DNA of 13,310 bases from Reddybacter sp041622675 (lineage in GTDB: Bacteria; Pseudomonadota; Gammaproteobacteria; Pseudomonadales; Porticoccaceae): contig JBFJYH010000063.1 of the NCBI GenBank assembly GCA_041622675.1, positions 1-13,310 of the forward strand. The letters are read 5' to 3'. The translations under genes were made by a program, and so were the position numbers. How positions within the stretch are numbered: the stretch's first letter is position 1; each line of letters begins with the position of its first letter. Below, one piece after another: positions 7,062 to 13,310 of the stretch. A model generated the notes under the pieces. That model saw only the letters and a program-made list of their open reading frames with translations, was not told where the DNA came from and made no database searches.

Positions 7062-8285
7062 TCAAACATGCCTCTCTAGACCGGTGGCAATTTCTATCAG
7101 CGAGTCAGCGCTGGAATGCCAATTAAAATTATGGCTCAACCTACAGCCTGCTTTACTGCACTGAGTAGGGTCATCTAGTTTAGACAATAGTTTATCAAGC
7201 CCTTGAGCAATACTCGCGACATTATTGGGATCTACCAGAAGAGCAGCGCCCTGAGCCACCTCCGGCATACTCGAGCCATTGGATGTCAGCACCGGTACGC
7301 CGCTCGCCATTGCTTCAGCAATTGGCATACCAAAGCCTTCGTAGAGCGAGACATAGGCAAAAATACTGGCATTTTGATAGAGAGCAGGGAGCAGGGCCTG
7401 CGGTACAAACCCTAATTTTATCAACTCGCCACGCGAGGCCAGTTGAGAGATCAAGCTGTCTGTTTCCTCATGGTTCCAGCCAGCGCCCCCCGCCAATACC
7501 AGGGGGTAGCGCCTGCGCAATGCCGGCGATAAACGCGCATAAGCTCTGATAAGACCTTTGAGGTTTTTGCGCGGTTCAAGCGTGCCCAACGACAGGATAT
7601 ATTGAGCCGGCAAGTTGTATTTGCGTTGCACCGCAAGCAGCTCTTCCTGCGAATGGCGTCTATGGAAACAAGCCCCCACACCGGGATAAAGCACACTGAT
7701 TTTATCTTCAGGGATACCGTATACATCGACAATTTCCGCCTTACTGAAATGAGAAACGGTGATGATATGGGAGGCTCTTTCGAGGCTGCTTGCCACACCC
7801 TCCTCTAACCAGCGCAGACGCTCGGGCGGGTGAAAACAAGGAAAACGCATATGCGATAGATCGTAGACCGAGACTATGGATGGGGCTTTAATGGCACCAA
7901 GAATGAAATTAGGTTGCCAATAGACACTCCGTGGGGATTGTCCCAAAGCACTGCTAATACGCCTATCTTGCAAACTCGCTCTCAACCTTCGCGCCCCGGG
8001 AATACGCCTAATCACTTTTTTCGCCAGCGATAAGGTTCGCCGTTCAAACGCCGCTGAGTTTTTCGGGAAAGATTGCTCAGGGCCGTTCAGTATTGATAAA
8101 TAGTGACGCAGCGCCTCTGGCCCGTAGTGGCGCAAGTCATCATAGGCTCGCAACTGAACCTGCTCGGTACGCTCTGCCAATTGGGAGAGAATTTCTAAGG
8201 TATAGCGGCCAATACCACTCAGTGGCCCGGTCAGACAGCTAACGTCAACCAGTAATGTGACCGGGTGCTCGGGCTTAGAAGTCAC
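7062..8285 (-). CDS. GT4-family glycosyltransferase, WbpY/WbpZ-like
   Basis: 407 aa, full-length GT-B fold. The N-terminus has VDVSCLTGPLSGIGRYTLEI (13-32) with the acceptor-side GIGRY loop. SVYDLSHMRFP (139-149) and ITVSHFSKAEI (175-185) mark the end of the first domain. The donor domain carries GTLEPRKN (234-241) and the EX7E pair in YEGFGMPIAEAMA (E316, E324). It is likely a mannosyl- or D-rhamnosyltransferase using GDP-sugars on the cytoplasmic face, comparable to WbpY/WbpZ of the Pseudomonas A-band cluster; substrate and linkage cannot be read from sequence. The start is GTG at 8285: an in-frame stop lies four codons upstream, and AGAGG sits six bases before the GTG. That ribosome binding site is in the arm of a hairpin (8291-8309). 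Closely followed by the VanZ-like gene. Confidence 0.9.
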   Translation of the reverse strand: MTSKPEHPVTLLVDVSCLTGPLSGIGRYTLEILSQLAERTEQVQLRAYDDLRHYGPEALRHYLSILNGPEQSFPKNSAAFERRTLSLAKKVIRRIPGARRLRASLQDRRISSALGQSPRSVYWQPNFILGAIKAPSIVSVYDLSHMRFPCFHPPERLRWLEEGVASSLERASHIITVSHFSKAEIVDVYGIPEDKISVLYPGVGACFHRRHSQEELLAVQRKYNLPAQYILSLGTLEPRKNLKGLIRAYARLSPALRRRYPLVLAGGAGWNHEETDSLISQLASRGELIKLGFVPQALLPALYQNASIFAYVSLYEGFGMPIAEAMASGVPVLTSNGSSMPEVAQGAALLVDPNNVASIAQGLDKLLSKLDDPTQCSKAGCRLSHNFNWHSSADSLIEIATGLERHV

Positions 8286-8290
8286 AGTGC

Positions 8291-8309
8291 GCCTCTACTT
8301 TGGAGAGGC
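8291..8309 (-). promoter_or_regulatory. stem-loop covering the ribosome binding site of the GT4 gene
   Basis: On the minus-strand mRNA, GCCTCT and AGAGGC form a perfect 6-bp stem around a 7-base loop (CCAAAGT). The downstream arm contains the AGAGG Shine-Dalgarno sequence that sits six bases before the GTG start at 8285. Folding would hide the site and lower translation; a binding protein, heat or translation from upstream could open it. No ligand-binding architecture is visible, so this is not called a riboswitch. The remainder of the 128-bp gap (8286-8413) has no clear promoter or terminator. Confidence 0.4.
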
Positions 8310-8413
8310 CTACGCGCCCGGATACAGCCCATCAACAACTCCTCTGTCACCCGTAGTAATTCGACATTTGATCGACACAACACACCCAACCACACAGCAA
8401 TCACACAAGTGTT

Positions 8414-9733
8414 TTACTGAGCCACCAACCATTGGTTAATTTGTTCCAATTCACTGAGACTCACCAGGCCGCTGGCCTTGAACAGCCGGGTACGGTTGAG
8501 CACGTAGCTATAGCGCGCTTGATTTAAGTCCTTGCGCGTGCGGAAGACATTGCGTTGGGCATCGAGAACATCGGCACTGGTCGATGCCCCGAGGCTAAAA
8601 CCCTTCTCCATCGCATCGTAAGCCTTGAGTGCAGAATCCAGGGCTTTCTTCGTCGCTTCAATGCGCCTGACATTGGCATTGGCCTGTAATAGAGCGTCAC
8701 GCACTTCTTTGATCAGCGCACGATATTCGGTTTCGTAACCATAGTGAGCCATTTCAAGCCGTTGCTCCGCTTCGTCAATACGCCCGGCATTCACGCCGCT
8801 GGTAAAGAGCGGAACGTTGACATTGACACCGACATAATCGGTCGTGGTTTGGGGGCGGGAAGAGTTTTCATAGCCAATGTCACTCTTTTGGTGGCTAACT
8901 TGTAAATCAACCACCGGGAGACGATTCGCTTTCTTCTCTTTCAAACTATAGCTTTCAGCAGCGATCGCATTGTTCAAGCCTGCCAGTGCAGGGTTTTTAG
9001 CGGCAACTTTCTGGACCCACTGCCCTAGAGACTCTTCTATGCTCGTGAAGACGACCTCACTGCGCAGAGGTTGCAACTCGCCGACAACACTACCGGTCAA
9101 TTCCTGAAGCTGTTCTCGAGTTATGGCTAACTGACTTTCAGCCAAAACCCGATCGGCTAGAAGCATGTCGTAATTGGCCCTGACATCGAGCAAGTCTGTA
9201 ATTCGAGCTAGTTGCTTTTCATAGAGAACTTCAACCTGTTGCAATAAACGCTCGGTGGCAACTATTTCATGGCCCACTAGTTCGAGGGCATCCTTCGCCT
9301 CGAGCACGGCAAAATAGCCAATGACCACGTCTAACATTAATTGCTGTTTCACATCTACCTGCTCTGCAGCATATTGCAAACCCAGTTTTTTCTGACTCTG
9401 CCAATAGTAGTACTTAGGCATATCGAACAAGCTCTGGCTCAGCACCAGATTATACTTTTCACCGGAAAAGCTCTCACGACTACCGTTGCTTAGCGCGCCC
9501 TGCTCCAAGTCTTGTCGGTTTTCGGAAAAAGAACCACCGCCATGCAACTGAGGAAGCAGGCTGCCGGCTGCTTGTTGTTGACGCGCCATGCCAATACCCA
9601 GCCTTGACTGAGCTAACTTCAAGCGTGGATCTCCCGCTACCGCTGCCCGATAGACGCTGAGCAGGTCATCACTCAATGCATAGGACGGGAAGAGTCCCCA
9701 CAAAGTTGTAAGTAGCAAGTAGCGCAATATCAT
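8414..9733 (-). CDS. TolC-family outer membrane channel of the type I secretion system
   Basis: 439 aa, in the normal range for TolC-type secretion channels. A signal peptide is clear: MILR, a hydrophobic core to about residue 18, then a likely cut near SYALS (17-21). The rest is two similar helix-rich halves with long Gln/Ala/Glu/Leu coiled segments, for example around LQYAAEQVDVKQQL and LGASTSADVLDAQRN in the second half. The last is a well-kept block of type I secretion TolC proteins. As a trimer it would form the exit duct through the outer membrane, docking on the HlyD-type adaptor. Its ATG is 6 bp after the adaptor stop, with GAGGA ten bases upstream, so it belongs to the same operon. 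A dedicated channel gene next to its exporter suggests a specific substrate rather than shared drug efflux. Confidence 0.92.
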   Translation of the reverse strand: MILRYLLLTTLWGLFPSYALSDDLLSVYRAAVAGDPRLKLAQSRLGIGMARQQQAAGSLLPQLHGGGSFSENRQDLEQGALSNGSRESFSGEKYNLVLSQSLFDMPKYYYWQSQKKLGLQYAAEQVDVKQQLMLDVVIGYFAVLEAKDALELVGHEIVATERLLQQVEVLYEKQLARITDLLDVRANYDMLLADRVLAESQLAITREQLQELTGSVVGELQPLRSEVVFTSIEESLGQWVQKVAAKNPALAGLNNAIAAESYSLKEKKANRLPVVDLQVSHQKSDIGYENSSRPQTTTDYVGVNVNVPLFTSGVNAGRIDEAEQRLEMAHYGYETEYRALIKEVRDALLQANANVRRIEATKKALDSALKAYDAMEKGFSLGASTSADVLDAQRNVFRTRKDLNQARYSYVLNRTRLFKASGLVSLSELEQINQWLVAQ

Positions 9734-9739
9734 CTGACA

Positions 9740-11098
9740 TCAGTCCTCAATAAACGAACGGGCAAACATATTACTAAAGGGCTGAGCTAGGTAATTCAAC
9801 AGCGTGCGATCTCCCGTCTTAATTAAGACTTCTGCCGGCATACCGGGGATCAGGTAAAGGCCCTCAAGCTCGTCAAAACTCTGCTGACTCTCCGAAGTCA
9901 GGGTAATCCTCGCCAAAAAATAGGGCTGACCCGTCACATCATCAAGTAAGCGGTCTGCCGACAAGGTGAGAACCTCACCCTCAAACACGGGCGTGGTAGA
10001 CCGAGCAAAAGCGCTAAAACGCACTTCAGCTCTCATGCCGAGTTTCACCCGATCGATATCCAGCGGCTGTACCTGGGCTTCAACCATCAAGCTTTCTCCA
10101 AACGGCACAATATCGAGTATTGGGCTGCCAGAGGCTATCACTCCCCCCTCAGTATGAACGGAGAGGCCCACGACCATGCCATCGACGGGCGCGATAACTT
10201 GCGCACGGCGAACACGGTCATTCAACACCTGCATTTTTTCGCGTAATTCAAAGATCGTACCTTGAACTTCCTCCAACGCACTGGCCACTTCGTGCTGAAA
10301 CTCTTTATCGATTTGCAGGGCCTGCAGCTGGGTTTCTCCCACCTTGATATTAATAGCCGCAATGCGCGCACTGAGATCCGCAATATCACCCAAACCTTGG
10401 GCGTAGCTTCTCTCAAATTCTCGCAGCCGGCGTTTATCGGCAAAGCCATCTTTAAGTAACTCAGCAAGATCGGCAATCTCTTCCCGATAGGAAGCTACCA
10501 GTGTCTGCTTACTTTTTTTCAACTGTGTCAAGCCCGCTTGCTGGGAATGCAATTGCCCTATGCGCTGTTCGAGAACGGCCCGCTCGCCATCGTGTGCATT
10601 TTTGCGCGCTAGGAAAATTTGATTCTGCCCTCGTACGGTGTCTCTAATATGTGCGTCACTCGACCCCTTCCACGCCAGGTCATAGGTGACTTCAGGCTCA
10701 CCATCACGCTCGGCGACGAGACGTGCCTCAAGGGCACGGGCGCTAACCAGCTGACCCTGAACAATACCCATTTCAGCAGCACTTTGGGTATCGTCGAGCT
10801 CGAGCAGAACGTCCCCACGGCTCACAGTATCACCCTCTCGGACTAACAAACGCTTAACGATGCCACCCTCGAGATGTTGCACCGTTTTGCGGTGCGATTG
10901 CACCACCACGACACCCGGTGCCAACGCCGCACCATCCAACGGTGCCAAAGCTGCCCAGAGGCCAAACACGACAAAGGTTATCAACAAGATTACCCAGCCA
11001 ATGCGCCGAAAAGGGACATCATCGGTATTCACTTGATTCGTCTCTGGCAGACTCATCGGCATAACAGTATTTTCCTTCACACTCACCTCAGTTGCCAT
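9740..11098 (-). CDS. HlyD-family periplasmic adaptor of type I secretion (PrtE/LipC type)
   Basis: 452 aa from the chosen start. A short cytoplasmic tail leads to one membrane segment (about 33-53). The first lipoyl half begins with QHLEGGIV (74-81), a signature of PrtE-type adaptors, followed by a long alpha-hairpin (about 107-295). The second lipoyl half has VIAPVDGMVVG (301-311). A beta-barrel region and the family C-terminal block GMPAEVLIKTGDRTLLNYL (419-437) complete the protein. It spans the periplasm between the ABC exporter and the TolC-type channel. Two ATG codons are in frame: 11107 overlaps the ATPase stop as ATGA but has the Shine-Dalgarno sequence almost touching it, while 11098 lies ten bases after GGAGG. 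I chose 11098; the difference is three residues. Confidence 0.93.
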   Translation of the reverse strand: MATEVSVKENTVMPMSLPETNQVNTDDVPFRRIGWVILLITFVVFGLWAALAPLDGAALAPGVVVVQSHRKTVQHLEGGIVKRLLVREGDTVSRGDVLLELDDTQSAAEMGIVQGQLVSARALEARLVAERDGEPEVTYDLAWKGSSDAHIRDTVRGQNQIFLARKNAHDGERAVLEQRIGQLHSQQAGLTQLKKSKQTLVASYREEIADLAELLKDGFADKRRLREFERSYAQGLGDIADLSARIAAINIKVGETQLQALQIDKEFQHEVASALEEVQGTIFELREKMQVLNDRVRRAQVIAPVDGMVVGLSVHTEGGVIASGSPILDIVPFGESLMVEAQVQPLDIDRVKLGMRAEVRFSAFARSTTPVFEGEVLTLSADRLLDDVTGQPYFLARITLTSESQQSFDELEGLYLIPGMPAEVLIKTGDRTLLNYLAQPFSNMFARSFIED

Positions 11099-11103
11099 CG
11101 TAG

Positions 11104-12843
11104 TCATCCCTCCCCGAGACTGCTTGGAGCAGAAGGAACGGCTGGAGGCTGTGTTTGCTGAGCCTGAGTCAGTTGCGCTAACACCTTATCACGTCGATCA
11201 AAGGCGGCAATTTGGCCCTCTTTCAATAGCATAAGGTAGTCCACAGCACCCAAAACACTTGTTCGATGGGTAATGACGATGACCGTCACCTGCCTTTCCT
11301 TGAGAGCAAGAATAGCTCTTGCCAATGCCGCCTCGCCGACATCATCGAGGTTGGAATTAGGCTCATCAAGCACCACCAACACGGGCTGACCATAGAGCGC
11401 CCTTGCCAAACCGATTCTCTGGCGCTGGCCACCCGATAGAGTCCCCCCCCCGGCACCAATCACTGTATCGTAACCCTCGGGCAAGTGCAGAATCATCTCG
11501 TGTACATCGGCGGCCTTGCTCGCGGCAACCACGAGTTCGGCATCGAGTTCGCCAAAGCGGGCAATATTTTCACTAATAGTGCCTTCAAAAAGCTCCACAT
11601 CCTGAGGCAGATAGCCTATATATGGCCCAAGTTCTTCGCGATCCCAGGTAAACACATCGGCACCGTCGAGGCGAATTTTACCGCTCATCGCTGGCCAAAT
11701 ACCCAGTAGAGCCCTGGCCAGCGTTGACTTGCCTGCACCACTTGGGCCAATCACTCCCACCGCCGAACCGGCGCCAATAGAAAAACCCAGATTTTTCAAC
11801 ACAGCGGTCTTAGAACCCGGGGGGGCGACCACAGCATTTTCAGCACTGAGACTACCAAGGGGTGCCGGTAGAGACATGGTCTCTTTGTCTGCGGGAATTT
11901 TACCCAGCAGTTCATTGAGCCGTGAAAATTGGCCACGGGCGGTAATAAAACCTTTCCAGCCCGCAATCATTTGATCTATTGGCGCCAGCGCCCGCCCCAA
12001 CAGGATGGAGCCTGCAATCATCGATCCCGGCGAAATTTCGCGCTCAATAGCGAGGTAGGCACCGAGACCTAAAATCAGTGATTGTGAGGCGATACGCAAC
12101 ACTTTTGACAAGGAGGTTAACAACGCGGCATTGGAGCTAGCGCTCGCCTGCATCACCAGAACTTTTTCATTGTTAGCCTTCCAACGGGAGCGCATATTAG
12201 CCAGCATACCCATGGATTCAATGACCTCAGCATTCACCAAGTTTTTATTGAGTCGCGCTCGATTCCCCAATGCCACACCATTGGCCTCGGCCAACGCACC
12301 ACTGGTGACCTTTTCGTTAATGATCGCAATTGCGATCAAAATACAGGCCGTGATAACCGCCATCCAACCGATCCAAGGGTGAAACAGGAACATCACTCCG
12401 ATATAAATTGGGATCCAAGGTGCATCAAAAAAAGCAAACAAGCCATTGCCAGTCATAAACTGGCGCAATGAGGTCAGGTCATCGAGGGGCTGAGAGCTCG
12501 CCTTTTGCCCACCGGTGTAAAGCGATTGCTTAAAAGCAATTCCGTATAGTCGCTCATTTAAGAGTGTTTCAAGACGTGAGCTGACCTTGACCAGAATTTG
12601 CGAGCGCACCCACTCCAGGCCGCCCAGGGTGACAAACAAGAACATCGTGATCACTGTCAGCATAATCAGTGTCGACATGCTACCACTGGGCAGAACCCTA
12701 TCATAAAGCTGCAACATATAAATCACCGGTACCAGCATTAACAGATTGATAAACAAACTGAAAATAGCCGCCGATATAAAGGAGTGCCGGCACTGGTAGA
12801 GCGCAGCCTCCAGATCAGACTTAATTTTGTTTTTTAATTTCAT
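11104..12843 (-). CDS. type I secretion ABC transporter, PrtD/LipB/RsaD type
   Basis: 579 aa. The transmembrane domain (about 20-300) starts directly with the PrtD-type segment NLLMLVPVIYMLQLYDRVLP (33-52). There is no N-terminal C39 peptidase or C39-like domain, as in exporters of proteases, lipases and S-layer proteins with uncleaved C-terminal signals. The nucleotide-binding domain has Walker A GPSGAGKST (366-374), Q-loop Q414, signature LSGGQ (469-473), Walker B VLVVLDEPNSNLD (488-500) and H526. It binds ATP and drives substrate export from cytoplasm to medium in one step, together with the two genes that follow. The ATG at 12843 lacks a clear Shine-Dalgarno sequence. The coding strand contains nine consecutive G bases (residues 465-467), just before the signature motif. 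It is divergent from uvrA. The substrate gene is not in the window. Confidence 0.95.
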   Translation of the reverse strand: MKLKNKIKSDLEAALYQCRHSFISAAIFSLFINLLMLVPVIYMLQLYDRVLPSGSMSTLIMLTVITMFLFVTLGGLEWVRSQILVKVSSRLETLLNERLYGIAFKQSLYTGGQKASSQPLDDLTSLRQFMTGNGLFAFFDAPWIPIYIGVMFLFHPWIGWMAVITACILIAIAIINEKVTSGALAEANGVALGNRARLNKNLVNAEVIESMGMLANMRSRWKANNEKVLVMQASASSNAALLTSLSKVLRIASQSLILGLGAYLAIEREISPGSMIAGSILLGRALAPIDQMIAGWKGFITARGQFSRLNELLGKIPADKETMSLPAPLGSLSAENAVVAPPGSKTAVLKNLGFSIGAGSAVGVIGPSGAGKSTLARALLGIWPAMSGKIRLDGADVFTWDREELGPYIGYLPQDVELFEGTISENIARFGELDAELVVAASKAADVHEMILHLPEGYDTVIGAGGGTLSGGQRQRIGLARALYGQPVLVVLDEPNSNLDDVGEAALARAILALKERQVTVIVITHRTSVLGAVDYLMLLKEGQIAAFDRRDKVLAQLTQAQQTQPPAVPSAPSSLGEG

Positions 12844-12916
12844 AGGGGCTTGGCGTCGCTTAAGGCACGAGAGTTCTGGTCATTTAAAGCGCTGAATTTT
12901 AGCCGCGCAGGATAGC

Positions 12917-13072
12917 ATGAATCTCAGTGATGAAGAACTAACAATCAAAGCGGATGAAGGCCACACCCTAGGGAGTGCAAGGCTTGCAGAAACTTCCAAC
13001 AGAAGTAACAACACACGGCATGCCCATAGTTCTATAATGCCTCGTTTGCCCGGTCACTCAGCTCAAACATGA
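12917..13072 (+). other. possible small ORF upstream of and overlapping uvrA (51 codons)
   Basis: An ATG at 12917 with AGGA four bases upstream opens a 51-codon frame whose TGA (13070-13072) overlaps the uvrA ATG as ATGA. uvrA itself has no visible Shine-Dalgarno sequence, so translation of this frame could deliver ribosomes to uvrA. The predicted peptide starts MNLSDEELTIKADEG and is hydrophilic with no recognisable domain. A chance open frame of this length is quite possible. The rest of the 225-bp gap shows no LexA box and no convincing promoter for the secretion operon, apart from a TAAAAT (minus strand, 12896-12901) without a good -35. Confidence 0.22.
13033..13038 (+). promoter_or_regulatory. 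candidate -10 element for uvrA
   Basis: TATAAT, a perfect sigma-70 -10 hexamer, lies 30 bases before the uvrA ATG. It would start the transcript near 13045 with a leader of about 24 bases. The -35 region is poor: nothing like TTGACA occurs 16-18 bases upstream, where a GGCATGCC palindrome (13017-13024) lies just ahead of the hexamer. An activator or another promoter further upstream is possible. Confidence 0.35.
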
Positions 13073-13310
13073 AATCAATTAAACTGCGCGGTGCGCGAAC
13101 CCACAATCTGAAAAACATCGATCTTGATATACCCCGCGACAAGCTGGTAGTGATCACGGGCCTGTCGGGGTCGGGCAAGTCTTCCCTCGCGTTTGACACA
13201 CTCTACGCCGAGGGCCAGCGACGCTATGTTGAGTCACTGTCGGCCTACGCCCGGCAGTTTTTGTCGATGATGGAAAAGCCAGACATCGATCATATTGAGG
13301 GTTTGTCGCC
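13069..13310 (+). CDS. uvrA: UvrA, excinuclease ABC subunit A (5' end only)
   Basis: The first 80 codons are present and the frame is open to the window edge; full UvrA is about 940 aa. The N-terminus is diagnostic: RGARTHNLKNI near residues 7-17, Walker A GLSGSGKSS (about 31-39), then LAFDTLYAEGQRRYVESLSA and YARQFL. UvrA is a cytoplasmic DNA-damage sensor with tandem ABC ATPase modules; it loads UvrB at lesions in nucleotide excision repair. The ATG at 13069 fits the family N-terminus exactly but has no clear Shine-Dalgarno sequence. It is the only well-supported plus-strand gene, divergent from the secretion operon, and is probably the conserved chromosomal neighbour at the edge of the secretion and polysaccharide block. 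I see no LexA box upstream. Confidence 0.97.
   Translation, partial: MKSIKLRGARTHNLKNIDLDIPRDKLVVITGLSGSGKSSLAFDTLYAEGQRRYVESLSAYARQFLSMMEKPDIDHIEGLS

Noticed and set aside
8375..8409. CA-rich, G-poor stretch downstream of the TolC-type gene, possibly a rut site or repeat
   Set aside because: It is C-rich only on the plus strand, while the genes here are transcribed from the minus strand; it has no regular unit and looks like low-complexity spacer.
12983..13002. CTTG...ACAG pair upstream of uvrA as a LexA box
   Set aside because: The spacer is 12 bases instead of 8 and the left half-site is not CTGT.
1..13310. tRNA, rRNA, CRISPR array, insertion sequence or attachment-site duplication
   Set aside because: No cloverleaf-like block, regularly spaced repeats, transposase frame or long direct or terminal repeats were seen on reading either strand.

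Overview
This window looks like chromosomal DNA of a gammaproteobacterium with roughly even base composition (judged by eye). The signs are a UvrA start of ordinary proteobacterial type, a PrtD/PrtE/TolC type I secretion operon, and an ABC-transporter-dependent polysaccharide cluster that resembles the GDP-D-rhamnose / A-band (common polysaccharide antigen) loci of Pseudomonas. I cannot name the species.

Layout, right to left, because nearly everything is on the minus strand. At the right edge (13069-13310) the 5' end of uvrA runs on the plus strand. Divergent from it, 12843 down to 8414 is a three-gene type I secretion operon: ATPase/permease, HlyD-type adaptor, TolC-type outer membrane channel. 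After a 128-bp gap, 8285 down to position 1 is a polysaccharide block: a GT4 glycosyltransferase, a tiny VanZ-like membrane protein, gmd, an rmd-like reductase, wzm, wzt, a methyltransferase with a coiled coil, and a large glycosyltransferase that leaves the window at its left edge.

How the genes fit together: Gmd and the Rmd-like reductase should turn GDP-D-mannose into GDP-D-rhamnose in the cytoplasm. The glycosyltransferases would build a rhamnose-containing chain on a lipid carrier. The methyltransferase probably caps the non-reducing end. Wzt (with a C-terminal glycan-binding type extension) and Wzm would export the finished chain for ligation to lipid A-core. The genes that make GDP-mannose and the secreted substrate of the type I system are not in the window.

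The most interesting system-level possibility is that the two halves belong together. In Caulobacter the S-layer exporter genes (rsaD, rsaE) sit beside O-polysaccharide genes, and the secreted S-layer is anchored to that polysaccharide. Smaller observations include a G9 tract just before the ABC signature motif of the secretion ATPase, a hairpin holding the ribosome binding site of a glycosyltransferase, an 11-residue repeat in the methyltransferase coiled coil, a run of five genes with non-ATG starts, and a small ORF whose stop overlaps the uvrA start. No tRNA, rRNA, CRISPR array or insertion sequence was seen, and no gene-free stretch exceeds 300 bases.
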